Source: Hydractinia symbiolongicarpus
Taxonomy: Eukaryota; Cnidaria; Hydrozoa; Anthoathecata; Hydractiniidae
Length of the DNA: 64,000 bases
Assembly: GCF_029227915.1 (NCBI RefSeq)
Contig: NC_079879.1
Span: 34,540,501 to 34,604,500 of the forward strand
Reading direction: 5' to 3'
Positions 29,364 to 42,340 of this stretch are shown piece by piece; the stretch's first letter is position 1, and each line of letters opens with the position of its first letter. A program made the translations under genes and the position numbers. The notes under the pieces were generated by a model. The model worked only from the letters and a program-made list of their open reading frames with translations. It searched no databases and was not told the origin of the DNA.

Positions 29364-30550
29364 CTTGATTAAGCGCCTCGGCGTTTATATAACTTTTCGA
29401 CCTTTATGGGGCGGGGGCTTAATCGAGGGCGGCGTTTATTCGAGGGGGCGCTTATCAAATTATTCTCAGTTGGGGTATATACTTTTTGAATAACAAATAT
29501 CTGAAAATGTTTTCAGAAAATAATTTTGCGACAAATAAATTTGAACGTGTTTTTTATTCTTTAAGCAATAATAACGAATAATAACGAATTACAAAATATC
29601 GACATCACAATCATCCTCGTCACTTTCTTCATCCTCATGGACGAGTAACTCCTCCGAAGCCGCTTGCATTGTGTCGTTCTCGTCAGAACTCGGCACAATG
29701 TTGATTGAAGGGTTTGTTCCACGATACATCTGGTGCCTGGATATAACGGGTACAACCACCTGGAATCAAAACAGGATCTATCTTCTCATTCTTCAGAGAG
29801 GTTGTTGCAAAACCTTCTATATGACACGAATATGTATCCCATGCCAGTAGGTGCCTAGAAAAGGAGAAACTGACTCGTTAATTCAGAATTCATTCAACCA
29901 TTTGGTGATGATACAACAACACATTTCCCACGGAATTCTTTCTTCGAACACAATAACTGGCTTCATCTTCTTCCCACCTGCTTGAGCGGTTAAACAAACG
30001 GTTACGCGACTTTTTCGTGACCAGTTGATTTCATGGTAACACTTTTCGATCCAGTTTTCTCGACCGTATATGAAAAAATCATGTCGGACCAGACTGGAGT
30101 CTCATCCATAATGTAGATACTATCAAAACTGTAGTTATTTTGCAAACGTAGTCTTCGAATGTGTAACACGTATGCAACAAGCTTGGAAATAACCATTTGG
30201 GATCTTTTTGACAAATCGAGTTTTTTCTACGCAAAGATAGACCATTTCGTCTCATGAAATTACTGCACCAACCCTTATTGCAGAAAATTCAGTATCAGGT
30301 GAGTTTTCCATCGATTGGAAAAAAACTGAAGCTTTTTTCATGATGAGAATCCGAGAAACACGCAATCCTTTAGCTCTTCGTTCAAGACCCATTAAGCTAT
30401 GAAATGCTTTACAAAATCGAATTCACTGGACTTTATCGTGGTTATCATATTTACAAATAAAACTGGTCACCGTTTATTGGGAAGAACTCAAATGCAAGCC
30501 AGATCTGAGAGATGAAGCTTTGACGTAAGCTTAATCGAGTCTTTACCGTA
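29364..30550 (-). mobile_element. pogo-type DNA transposon relic with decayed transposase
   Basis: Minus-strand translation, in shifting frames, gives WCSNFMRRNGLSLRRK (DNA-binding HTH end, about 30270-30225), SIYIMDETPVWSDM (catalytic Asp, about 30130-30090), KSTGHEK (about 30030) and GCTRYIQAPDVSWNKP (about 29750-29705). These are the ordered signatures of pogo/Tigger DDE transposases. Several stops and frameshifts interrupt them. The left edge carries GGCGTTTATTCGAGGG with TTAATCGAG, and a similar TTAATCGAG lies near 30530, possibly the two termini. Confidence 0.75.
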
Positions 30551-33500
30551 TGTACCTCGCTTTAATATTGTTTTTCATACCACAAATAGATTCAAAAGTC
30601 ACTGCTGTTGCTTTGACTGGCTTTATATGCAATAAAAATTACGAAAAGTATAGCTAGCTAGCTATTTCACAAAGTAAGAAGTCTAGTTTATTAGAAAACC
30701 TGAGTTAAAAACAAAGATAGTGCTAATGATCGAATAATTCATGGATATCCAATATATGTAGGCAACCTTTCTGTCATTTTTAGTTATCTTTGGATGCTCA
30801 AAATGATATTTACGATAATGTTAGTTTTTGCCTTTGTCCTCAGTAATCATGAAATTTCCCACCTTAGGACGAAGAAGCATCAATATGTTGTGACTTGATT
30901 AGTGACAAAACATTTAGGTTGACATGTCATCATGGAAGTGATGACGTTATAATGTGACAATGGTTGAAGAAAATATGTCTTTCTTGGAAATTCTCTTTTT
31001 TTATCTTTTTTAAAACTATTTACAGTACTAGTCATTAAAAAAGTAATATAAGAATGTGAGATTTATTTTTAGAAACATTAACAGGTGGTATAAAAACAAA
31101 GGATTTCTCTAAGGAGAAAATGGAAATCGACCAGAATTCAAATCTTCAAGAATTTTTTTGATCTTTATATGAGAACGTTAGTGTTAGTAGCTGTCATGGA
31201 ATAAAACTTGGTATATCTATTAGAACTTAAGTCGGTAGCTATTCAATAAAGACAATTTGGATTGACATGGGACAAAATGACCTATGACGCTATCATATGA
31301 CAATAAAAATCGAGAAATTGGAAATTACAAACATTCTGGTCTGTAAATTACCAATATTTCGGTCTGCATATCACAGAGTATGCATGGTAATATTGTATGA
31401 TGACTTTTTGTCACTATCACATACATAATCTCATATTCATACAACTGGTTAGTTTAGAAAGCATTTATTTTTAGCACTACAATAAAAACGTTGATACGAC
31501 CACCTCTCAAAAAGGACAATGTGGCAATGACAGGACAATTTTTTGAAATATTTTTTTTCATTTTCCGTAAGTCCAATAAAAGTTAGGAAAAGTCACAAAA
31601 TTTCAGGTAATTTCATCCAGTATTTAAAAAGTTATTAGACTTCAAAAATGCCGCGGGCACTTTATGCCTCCCCCATACCAAATAGGGTTAAAAAACCCCA
31701 TTGTTTTTTTCATTCTTTTGAGATGTGTTTAATCCTTTTCTCCTTGCGGTAATAACTTTTTGAAGACATTTTATGCCATAAAACTCACTCGACCTGCATT
31801 TTCTTACTTCTAAAAGAGAAACAAAAAATTGCAAAAATTACAATTATTCTACAAGCTATCAAAAAAATAATTTTTTAGGTTAATTTCCCCTCTATAGTAA
31901 TTAATTTGTTGTCCGTCAAGTTTTTTTGCCTCCGTCCATTTTCTTTTTCTTTACAATAATACATGCATTACTTTATCTTTACAACATTATCATGTAAGTG
32001 AACTTATATTAGCAAAAGATAGCTATCGCCTATATAACCATGCGCGACAGCTTCCTTTTGCTAATATTAATTTAATAATAAACCTGCCATGGTATTAAAA
32101 CCCATATAATAAAAACCTCTTTTATCCTTATTATTTACTTGCCATCAAATCTTTCAATTAAAGATTATTGCGGTTTAAGATAATGGTAAAAATATTGATG
32201 CGAAAAAACAATAAAACTGTAAAGCCTGGTTAACACAAACGCAGGAAAAAGAATGTGTGAACACCTATAACGCAAATATAAACGCAAGCATAAGCTCAAC
32301 GCAAGATTAAAAAAGTTTTGATATTTTGGCGTTTGCGTCTATGTTTGCAGCATAATTTTGGTAGTGTGAACCAGAAAACGCAAGTAAACGCAGACGCAAC
32401 AACAAACGAAAAAATATTCTTTAGAATAAATATAAGAAGAATGTGGTAATTAGAACTGGTGGCAAAAAAAAGCTGATTTTAAAATATTTTTCATTTTTTA
32501 AAGCTACTTGACCTTATGCTAATTCGAGAATAGGGAGAAAAGCAATGCAGACCTGAATAAAGTATTCCTTCTAACATAACACCCGTCTTTTATTACTCGA
32601 TGGCTCCTCTAAAAGTCTATAAGTAAAAGGAGGTAAGAGGGGTTTATTATTCCTAGAATAACGTTTAGGAGGGGAAATGAAATAAAAAAAAATCGATATC
32701 ACAAACGTTTTTTGCTGTAACATTTCCTTTCACTCTATATAAAATTTTCACTTAATATCAATTCTCAATCAATTTTTAAGTTTTATGGCCAGAGTTTTGA
32801 TCGCCATGTCGTCAGTGAGTTCGAAAGGATTGCGAAGAGTCAGTTTTTAAGTTCTATTTCCCCTTGAATTTAGCTGCACCCTGCTCGTAGGTTGGCGAGC
32901 CCTGAGGCACTGGATTTTATCATCACCAGTGCCATCCACCAGCAGTGTCAGTGCGCAGTATTTAAAGGAATCTACACTTATTTGCTTTGATAGACTTTCC
33001 CACGATAACATAATCCACCGGAAATAACAGCTTGATCCATTTTGATGTTATTCAATTCTGATTAAACGCTGTCTACTATATGGCATTTAAAGAATCCCAA
33101 ACTAAATGCCGTTGATTGAAAACAAACTCTCACGGAACCTGTTTAACTCACTTTTGGGTTAGCTTCTCATTTATCTAAGCATTTTCAGAACAACACATTT
33201 ATTCTTAAACTTTTAATGCAAAGTTTGAAAAATTCCTTCACACCACTACGAAAATCAACAACGGGCTTTAAATTAGTGTCATAATCTTGGGCTGGTAATC
33301 ACGCAGAAACAAGAACCTTTTTATGTTCCGTAGATTTCAGTGGGATAGTATTTTTCATATTTGTTTAACCGTTGTCTAGGCAACGTAATATAGTTGTCTT
33401 AGCAACCATATGCAGACACTCGTTTTATTCATGGCAATTATAGTTCTAGTATGGTATTAAAATTGATTTTTTAAGCGATGAACCTGGTATACAATATTAA

Positions 33501-34364
33501 CCTATCAATTAGGTGAGCGGTGTCATGCTAATTACTGTTGTTTTTCGTCGTAGGGATAGTTTATTGTTCTACAGCTATAGCCGGAAGAACTTTAAAATGA
33601 GTTTTCTTTTTTTGTCGCCGTTTTTACTACCGAGATTAGTGAAGCACGGCAGAATACCAGTCTAGTGCAATGATACGAGAATTACTATTTTTTGAGTGTT
33701 ATAACAGACTAATCTGTTGCACAAGGTATGAATACCTGTTATTTTTACAAATTGATCATTTTGAATATTATTTTATGTTCAGCTGGTTTTGCTAGTGCCA
33801 AGCTGCAACGGTCGTTTGTTATGTTTTAAGTAATCTGTAATTTACCGAAGCTAGATTTGTATTTCGTGCAACGAGTTTCAACAGGAAATTCAAAAGGAAT
33901 ATATTTTTTTTTATTGCTGTTTACGTTTCATTTTTTTTTTGCTTTTAACGAGATTAGTTGTCATTCGTAGGTGTCTCGATCTTTTATGGAGTATCCATTC
34001 CAAAACATTTTTATTTATTTCATCCTTCCATTTCGAAAAACCCTTCACCTTTTGATATTTCATTCTTATATTTGCTTTTGAAGTAGTTATAAACATTTTT
34101 TGTGTTAGCATCGTGGTGTTTTCGCTTACTTTAAAAGTGAGTGTCTAACGCTTTCTCTTTTTCTATGACTCCGTTACGACGACTGTACTTCAACACCAAG
34201 GAAGGAAGCGTGCAACTAAGCGTCGGAACTTTTGCAGAGCACTTTAACTTTACAAAAACATTTGAATAATATTCGAATTTTACCAAAACATTTAAAATTT
34301 GCCGAAACATTAAAAGTATTCATAGGTGAATTATATATACACACCCTCCGGATAAATTATCTGA
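30551..34364. other. Long AT-rich stretch, no gene recognised
   Basis: No open frame with family resemblance. At about 32225-32405 repeated AAACGCA/TGCGTTT words in both orientations, with GTGTGAAC near each side, suggest a small inverted-repeat element. A minus-strand frame at 33911-34111 weakly recalls a transposase helix-turn-helix but is too short to call. Confidence 0.45.
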
Positions 34365-34475
34365 GTTCATCACTAACATAATGTCGCACGTACTTTAGTG
34401 GGTTCGTCTGCGCTCCCAGCTCTGGGGACCGCGGATCGAATCCCGCTCGCTGCCAGCAGTGTGTTAGTGATGAAC
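34365..34475 (+). repeat. tRNA-like unit enclosed by a perfect 14-bp inverted repeat
   Basis: GTTCATCACTAACA (34365-34378) and TGTTAGTGATGAAC (34462-34475) are exact complements. Between them is a tRNA-like sequence with box A-like CTTTAGTGGGTTCGTCTG and box B GGATCGAATCC. The arms would close a long stem around the tRNA-like part. It may be a short foldback SINE or a tRNA pseudogene captured in a palindrome. Confidence 0.65.
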
Positions 34476-36192
34476 AAAATAGTTACATTTCAATATTAAA
34501 CGTATTGTTTGCATGTTATGTTTAGCAACAAAAAATGACTTGTGCTTTTGAAATTTAAGATGCAATCCTGTTTAGAGTTTTCAACAGTCATAACAAGACA
34601 TCGTGTTTATTTTGGAATATGGACACCTTCAAAAAATGCTTTTGATGTTTGCAGGAATGAAGTACTAGTTGTCATGTCCCAATGGAGCTTTGTAGACTTT
34701 TTTTACTCCTTAATAAAGATACATGAGTTAAAAGCCAATTTTTCAGGAAAAAGAAAGCAAGAAATAGAACTTGTTTTCCTGTGCTTGTATGCATTCTAAC
34801 TTCTCCTCCAGTAGGAAGTTGGGTTGCTTATTATTATTGCCCTGGTATTAGTAAGATAGAAAGCCAAGTGAAAAGGATTATGCAGGATGAAATAAAGAAA
34901 CTTAAAGAGCGCTTCTCAAATTTTTTATTGTACGCAAAATGCAAAATAGCTATTTCTCTTTTATATTTTTTATATTACATTTAAACGGTCCATTTAAACT
35001 TACCGTGTATTTTAGCCTTTAAATTGAATTTTTTCACCCCTACTCTGAAGTACATAACGCTGCATATCAACGGCCTAAATTATACTTTTTCTAATCTTGA
35101 AAGGTCCACAAGTTGAAAATGGCTACACGCTTTTTTAAAAAAAAGAATATATTCTATAAGAATATCGATGCTTGGAAAGGGTTAAAATTGAGATTTGTTA
35201 AAATGTTAAGAATAGTAAGGCTGAAACGGAAACACACTGTTTTTATAAAAAAAAGCGTGTAGTATTTGATTAAGTCTCTACAACAGACATATAAGCTACA
35301 ATTCGAAGTGTGTCTAGTATTTGAAGGGAAGGGTACCCCCGGGCTGGGACTTTGTTATTTTTTTTACACGCCTAGCCCTATGTTTTTTCGTTGTGTTTAA
35401 TGAACTTACAGTAATGTGGTATAGCTAATTTAGGATACGTAAAGGCAGGTAAGTGTGGTTTTGTGCCATTTTTGAAAAAGGTTGCAGCTTTCTTCTAACT
35501 ACTTCAGCACTTTTCTGAACTCAACAAAACCACTCTTGCATGGCCCTTTGGGGATGTGAAACCACATAATTATACCCTTCCCAAATGTCATGTTTTTGGA
35601 AACTTTTCTTTTCAGGAGTCAGTATGGCTAATTTAGCATGAGTATGAATTTTTATCTTGTTTCAGTCTCAGGAAATCCTGTTGTGGTGCATTACTATTAC
35701 TGCCAAATGCCTAATTTCTTGACATTTTGGTATTGTAGCAGGGGCTGCTTTAAAACAAAATACAGTCGACGCTTGTTATGTCGCATTTCACGGGACTAAT
35801 GAAAATAGCCAAGATAAGTAAAGTTTGTCAATATCTTGCACACATTAGCAAAATTATTTAAATTGTTAAGCCTGTTCAGGGATGGACTATTAATCAGAAG
35901 AATCAATTATAACTATTCTCACGCTGCATGTTTTAATCATTTGAAAAAAATCAAAATGCTACTTTGCTTTTTATCAGATATTTTATCCTTATTTAAAAAG
36001 GATTCTAACCGTTGTAATAAAGAGTGCATGTTGTTGCTGTTAAATGTTTCTATTGCAGCATCAATCTTCCTTTCTAATGGGTTTTTCATACCCTTTAATT
36101 TCGTCATTGCCATTCTTCCCCTCTTTGTCGTTTACGTCTATTACAGATTGGATAATTTCTTCACCTGTGACTGGGTTATCTGCTGCTATAAC
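34476..36192. other. AT-rich stretch, no gene recognised
   Basis: Open frames at 34542-34984 and 35836-36240 have no recognised domain. The latter is the complement of the transposase relic that follows. Confidence 0.45.
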
Positions 36193-36971
36193 CTAAAAGT
36201 CAATGTCAACAAATTCCCTAGCTGTTATCCCTTCAGGTAACAAGTTAGGATCCCTTTCTTGTAACTCGGTTAGGTCTTCTTTCAAATCTCTAAAGGAGTC
36301 ATAATTATCTTCAATAGCATCCATTTGATCCTTTTGCCTTCCTAAAGCAATTAATAACCGTTTCTTTTGATACATCCTCCCATGAAGAAACAAGTAGCTG
36401 CCTTACACTAAGTATTGAAATTTTCGGCAAATCCTTTCCTTTATCCAGACGTTGAATCATATGAGCTTTACCAAACAACAGCGGTATGGAGCTTTCAGAC
36501 ACTTAATGACTCCTTGGTTCATAGGTTGGGAAACTGGTGTTGTATTTGGTGGTATGAAAATAAGGTTTACGTTGATGAGATTATCAATGGTTGAGTAGGC
36601 GGAAAAAACTGTGAATTATCAAGGTAATTTTTTGATTTTCTCTTTGGAATTTCGATCGATCTCTAGAACCAATTATTCGAACAAGGAGCTTTCCATCAAA
36701 TATTCTGTTGGGACCTATATCTGCAAGGCAGAGAACTTACGCTCTTAAAATATCGAGGGTTTTTCGATTTACCAATAACAAACATTGAAGGCTTCTCGCC
36801 AGCTGCATTGGCTGCTGCCATGCCTGTTATCCTTAATTTGCTGTGTTTCCCACCCGAGCACTTTTCAGACTTTGGTTGAAATGTTTTGTTGGGTAAGCAT
36901 TGGTAAAAGAGACTAAATTCCTCAGCATTATATGTATTCTCAAGTTTATAATTGGACAAGAGTGTGGGCAA
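36193..36971 (-). pseudogene. Tigger/jerky-type DDE transposase relic
   Basis: From 36971 downwards the translation shows LENTYNAEEFSLFYQCLPNK, GGKHSKLRITGMAAANAAGE, PSMFVIGKSKNPRYFKS, then FIPPNTTPVSQPMNQGVIKC (about 36575-36515) and SWEDVSKETVINCFRKA. These are the ordered blocks of the Tigger/JRK DDE domain. In the first block the catalytic Asp of the usual NADE/NMDE motif reads AEE. A region between 36690 and 36600 has decayed. It has no N-terminal DNA-binding part and is interrupted, so it is a pseudogene. Confidence 0.8.
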
Positions 36972-37448
36972 TGTTGTTTCAAACTAAGATGCTGTTATTT
37001 TAGGCTGAACGGAATTGCTTTCACCAACAATCTTATTGAAGGTTACGGAATGCCTGGAAAGGGAAAAGAATGTTCTTTACTTTCCTATCCAGATTCAAAT
37101 CCAAATTCGATTCGCCATTCGAATTCTGATTAACGTAGAGTCTCACGAGTAGTTTTCAAATAGCAATACGCTGCATTTGGCTTTAAACATAGAGAAAACG
37201 AGAATGCAGAAAATAAATTCTCTTACAAATTTCCAGGCCTGAAGTTAGCTAAGAGGATGGCTATTTTTCGTCAGGAAGTTGTCTGTCAACGGAGCTACGC
37301 GGTTCTTCCCGTACCTCACGTAATTCGGGCATGCGATAGGGCGTAGGTAGGCGATCGCTTTTGAAGCTTGCAAGGTTCGGGTTAACAGGTGGGGTTGCAG
37401 TTGATTTATCTACTTTGATTTATTTGATTTATATGATTTATCTATTCA
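36972..37448. other. No gene recognised
   Basis: Ordinary AT-rich sequence, possibly including decayed N-terminal sequence of the neighbouring transposase. Confidence 0.35.
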
Positions 37449-37835
37449 TGTAGCACAAACATCCGAAACATCATAAAAGGACATAATAAAAAAGTTCTCA
37501 CTTCCGAAGAAAGACAAAAACAACGACCTTGCAATTGCCGGGAAAAGTCGCAGTGTCCACTGAATGGTGTCTGTTTAGCTGCATGCATCATCTACAAAGC
37601 GGAAGTCAAATACGTAGACAAAAAGGAATTTTACTATGGCTTATGCGAAGGCGAATTTAAAGAAAGGTTTAACAACCACAAAAAGGCCTTTCGACACGAG
37701 AAATACAGAAACGAAACCGAATTGTCGAAATTAATTTGGAGATTAAAAGACGACGGAACAGACTTTGAAATCTCATGGAGTATTGAAAAACGTGCAATGC
37801 CGTATAGGACAGGTGCGCGCACGTATGAGCCGTAA
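37449..37835 (+). pseudogene. GIY-YIG endonuclease C-terminal fragment of a retroelement
   Basis: An open stretch without ATG encodes CNCREKSQCPLNGVCL (cysteine cluster), then IIYKAEVKYVD, YYGLCEGEFKERFNNHKKAF and NETELSKLIWRLKDD. This is the GIY-YIG-like nuclease fold with its upstream zinc cluster, as found at the end of Penelope-like and some other retroelements. It stops at TAA 37833-37835, at the point where Helitron sequence begins, so the end was replaced. The reverse transcriptase is not present upstream. Confidence 0.7.
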
Positions 37836-37951
37836 CGTCAGAAAGTTTAACATCTGAGACATAAATTTTTCGGCGATATTAAAGGAAAATGAACACATCC
37901 ACTTTGCCTGTTACAGACACACAGACACACTCTCCCTATTATTATATAAGA
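37829..37951 (-). mobile_element. Helitron 5-prime terminal fragment
   Basis: On the minus strand it begins TCTTATATAATAATAGGG with an A just before it, the expected Helitron start and target base. The 123 bases match the same end of the four copies at 47267-50081, including a GGCAAAGTGGAT block. It is cut off where it meets the GIY-YIG fragment. Confidence 0.75.
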
Positions 37952-39833
37952 TATATAATGTACTTGGAATATCTGTTAATGAACTGAAAAATTTATCATG
38001 GAGATATTATCACATAGTGCAGAAGTTTTGCTAGCTTAAATGAATTTTTACATGTTATGCGTATTTTGGTGTAAAGGAGAAAAATCCTAAGTGTAGTGAA
38101 ACGATGTTTAAATCCTAAACACACCTTGTATAATGCATTGTATGATTCAGAACAGGCAGTTTGGACTTTTCCAATAAGAAGGAAGATGTTATTATCTCAT
38201 CTTTGAATAAAGTATAGTTGTTAAATTAGAGATTTGAGGGACAAATTTTTTGTGGTAATGTAACTCCTTCTAACCGTGGAACTTTTTGATGACAATCTTC
38301 TTCCTTTGAGGATTGTTGTTTTTTCAACTCATAACATGTGGTATATATTGTTCTGTTAAAACATTTAGCACTTATGGTAGCCTAATATTCTGTGTTCTTT
38401 TTTATATATTTAGGTGCTTAAAGATGCAGTTGTTCATTTTCATCTGGTCTGCATATTTTTACTCTGTCGAATAATTTGTACGCTTTAAGAGTGTTTGTCT
38501 AAGTTATATAGATAACAACTTATAGTGTTTATACATTTTCTTTAATATAAAATATCGTTTCAGCTGCAAATTACACCCTGTCAGATAATTTGTACTTTTT
38601 TTTTTCATCAATTTGAAACATGTCTTTGTGCCGCGTTTTTTTGCGAAATTAGCCGACAAACGCAATAAAAAGGGCTATACAATCTGTTACGAAGCTAAAA
38701 ATAACTAGAGAATGGCTTGAAGTTAGGAGTTGCGCGACCCCTCGTTGAAACCGTATAGAAATTTAGAAAACTTGCATACGGCTGCTAGAAAGTCGTACGG
38801 CGCATAAATTTCACCTGAACAACCTACTTATATTTTAATTCACGATCGTTTTCATCACTACACAGTGAGAATCGATTTCCCGGATACTTAAAAAAAAATA
38901 CCCTGGGTACGAGGTTACGAAAATCTTACAATCAAAAGCAAGTTTTCAGACCAGGCCGTCCAACTGTATAAAGCCTAACAAGCCCTGGGGACGAGGTTGA
39001 CAATCATCGTTTCAGTTCGTCATTTAATTTCTTAATTATATATTGCATCAAAAGAAATCTTGGAATGTTTGAAATAAAGAAAAAAGAAAGAAAAGAAAAC
39101 GTGCACCTCACAGGAGAACTAATTGTTGACTAAACTAATATCAAGAGAAATTTTTTCGCACATAAATTTTAATTTTTGCGTAATTACCAACAAAGTGTGC
39201 GCCAGAAAGACTTCCTAACATTTATCCGCTCTCGATGTTTTCCCAAGAGTTTATGTAAGGCGACGCGACATAGAATAAGGACATAAAATAAAAATAAATT
39301 ACATTTCACAGATATGTTGTTATAAAGTGTTAAGAAGAAGAAAGAATGTCCGGCGCACATGTTCCTATTATGCCGAATTCTGGCCCCGACTCAAAAATTT
39401 GCCCTGCGTCCAGTTCCCGAGTAATACCCCACCCCCGAAGTCCTAGATCCCGGGTCCCATTTTTTCCCGTATGTCGTGAACGTGCAATACGTTAGCGGTC
39501 AGGTAAAGCGCTAGCGGCTTGACATCAGGTAACAAACCCTGGGTACAAGGATGAGGGTCAGGAAACAGGCTCATGAGATTTATAGACACTTGGTAGTGGT
39601 AACCACACCGTCGGTAAACAAAGGCCTCTTTAATTAGGCGGGCGGTGTGTCCGGTGTGTCCGTGAAAGGTTTTAAACTTCGAAAACCTATGTGCGTTTGA
39701 CCACATACCACATTGTGCCAAACTGCACGAAAATGGAACGTCCTCGTTTTCCTGTGTGCAGAAATCACATAAAAGCTAGCTTGCTCTTGTGTTATGTAGA
39801 ATTTTGGTATTGGTTTTAGTTTGTGTAGAGAAA
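37952..39833. other. No gene recognised
   Basis: AT-rich. At 38908-38925 and 38977-38997 GGGTACGAGGTT and CTGGGGACGAGGTTG words resemble the ends of a repeat family also glimpsed at 7557-7615, 39537 and 54595. Minus-strand frames at 39443-39966 show no domain. Confidence 0.4.
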
Positions 39834-40361
39834 ATGTCAAAAGACCCAAGATTAATTTTGCTTCCAGTTGATGACTCGCCTCACAGCGAAAGAGCTTTTG
39901 ATTGGTACCTTCAACATTTACATCGACAAGATGATCAACTTGGTATTGTCCATTTTCATCAAGCACCTCAACCGACAGCTGAAAAGTATGGTGTGTTAAG
40001 TGTTGGTTTGGTTGATGATTCAGATAAATTTAAGGAAGAAATGAAAGCAAGCTTGCAGAAATCAAAGAAATTGATTGAGAAATACGAAAAGAAGGCTAAA
40101 GATTCTGGGATAAAAAGCGAAACATTGCTTACGAGCAGTGTTCATGGCCCTGGAGCAGGAATATGTGACCTTGCCGAAAAACGTAATGCTGCCGGAATTG
40201 TTATGGGATCCAGAGGTTTGAATTTGTTAAGAAGAACATTTTTGGGCAGTGTCAGTTCATATGTTATAAACCATGCTAACACTGCAGTCACAATCACACC
40301 GCCTGAAAAGAACCTATCAGTGTCATCAGGACATACGGACGAATCAGAAATTCTTACTTAG
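39834..40361 (+). CDS. Universal stress protein, UspA family
   Basis: A complete single-exon gene of 175 residues. ATG at 39834 has a favourable context (GAAAATGTC), and no ATG lies further upstream in frame. The N-terminus LILLPVDDSPHSERAFDWYL is the first beta strand and Asp-containing loop of the alpha/beta USP fold. The nucleotide-binding signature near the C-terminus reads GSRGLNLLRRTFLGSVSSYV (pattern GxxGx9GS/T), so ATP binding is likely. Animal USPs with this layout are common in cnidarians and other invertebrates and are thought to act in stress responses. The gene is intact. A decayed relative lies at about 46106-46290. Confidence 0.93.
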   Translation: MSKDPRLILLPVDDSPHSERAFDWYLQHLHRQDDQLGIVHFHQAPQPTAEKYGVLSVGLVDDSDKFKEEMKASLQKSKKLIEKYEKKAKDSGIKSETLLTSSVHGPGAGICDLAEKRNAAGIVMGSRGLNLLRRTFLGSVSSYVINHANTAVTITPPEKNLSVSSGHTDESEILT

Positions 40362-42340
40362 GTTTGATGTGAAAATAACTTTTATATTATCCAAATTAAA
40401 ACTGAACTTTTAGGAAATGTAAGGTATATATATAAATATATATATATATATATAAAAGAGGGTGCCGACTCACAGTATAATATAATTTTCCACCTTATAC
40501 ATATGTTCATATGTTATGTTTCATACTACAACTACCTTAGACATTTTTGTTGTGCTGCAGCGATGATTTTTATTCGGTTTAATTAGCGACTCTTGTTTCC
40601 ACTGCATCTGCAATTTTTCTGTGAGAAGGGTGGGATAGACAGGAGACCCAGCATAATTTTTCTTACCACTAAGAAATCGGAATAGTTAAGGTGGGACAAA
40701 TTACGCTGGGTCTTAAAAGATTTTTCTACGGTCAGAATACTGACTCTGCTTGTTGATTGGTTAATTCTATTGTTCTTTGCTTGCATGGTCATTAAAGAAA
40801 AAAACCTTGTGTTGAGCACGAATAGCTTCACTCACTCACTCACTCACTCACTCAAACAAATATAATTATTTTTTAAAGGGAACCCTGAGTTATATTATCA
40901 TGTTGGACATATATGATAGAGCCTATAAAGTTGGTTAACAAGTCTGATGACCTCACAACTTGGGATCTGCTTAGGATTGGTTTGTCATAAAATTCTCGAG
41001 TAAACGTATAGGACCTATACAAGCTCACCCAAAATGTTTTATTGCAAACCAAGTTGCAGATCCCAAGTTATTGGGTCATTTAAAAAAATTTAGGAGACCT
41101 GGAAAGACCTAACAAATGTCATTTTGGCTAGAAAATTTATATTAATAAATTTAACTTTAAAATATCTATGCATTGATAAAGTTTAAATGTACATCATTTA
41201 ACAGGTTTAAAACTACTGAAAACAGAAAATGTCAAAATTTGGTTACTCAAATATGACATCATAATTTATGCTGCATAATTAAGTCTGAGATTCTTTAAAT
41301 GTGAATATCTTGAACAAAAAGACTTGCTCACCACTATTTAAAGCTCTATAATATATCCTCTTCAACTATTTTCGGCTGTTATGGAGTGGGAAAAATATTG
41401 ACGCACCGAAATAAAATCTACCAAATTCAATTCTAGCCAAAAAAGGTTTTTCAACATTTGAGAAATTAAAGTCGCAATAAAATTGATCTTTTTCACCGTC
41501 CGCCTTTTCCCGCCAAAATCAATTATATTTTCTTTCGTTTTTAAATATGATTGATAAAAAAATAGGACTTTCATGAAAAAGTTTTTGATTTTATTGGACG
41601 ATTAAAACCCTGTGCTTGTTACTGTAAAGCTTGGTATCCATTAAACGTTAAGTCGCGTTCACGAGGTTCGTTAATTGGAGTTGGTTCTTAACGCATAATA
41701 AAAATGTAGCGCGTCAATTTAAACTCAGATTATCGCAAGGATAAATATAAAATAGAAACTGAAGGATTTTAACAATTTTCGCAATGAAGGCAATAAAACA
41801 GCACAAGCTAGATAAGTTCATCAGGCGAGTAACAGAATAATTTATCAAAGCGCCGTGAACTAAATTAGGTATTTGAAGTGCAGCTTTAGTAATTTTGCTT
41901 CATTTACAACTTATCGCTTTTCCTCACGTCCGCATAATAAGAAAACCTGCGCTCTAAGCTGTGAAAAATAATGAAATGGGTTTTTTAGACTAATAAACGC
42001 AACACAGTCCTTTATAACACCAGGAACATTTTATGACAAGAGTTGCTCGTTGTGTACCATATCTACTTTTCACCACAATGGAGCAAAAGTTTTGCTCCAC
42101 AAGTTCGGCACAATATGGATATGAATTTATTTTGTGCCCGGACTCCAGGGACAAAAATTGATGAAAGATATTGTTGCTTAGCAAGTCCTACTCGTGTCCC
42201 CTACATGTCACTTGGACAAAATTATTTGAGGCATAGTGTAACTGGCCAATGAATATACGAGAAATTGTAAACATTGCTTCTCTTAAGAAGTTGAACATTA
42301 AGTGAAGAGAGAAGATGAGAAAAAATGTCGGATTACGGTG
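40362..42340. other. No gene recognised; simple repeats
   Basis: TA-repeat at about 40430-40455 and a CACT/CTCA microsatellite at 40828-40853. The rest is AT-rich with no domain-bearing frame. Confidence 0.5.

Noticed and set aside
33911-34111. Possible helix-turn-helix of a pogo-type transposase, minus strand
   Set aside because: Only 66 residues with weak resemblance and no catalytic domain nearby in the right position.
35836-36240. Hydrophobic plus-strand frame of 134 residues
   Set aside because: Partly antisense to the Tigger relic and without any recognised family. Hydrophobicity follows from T-rich DNA.
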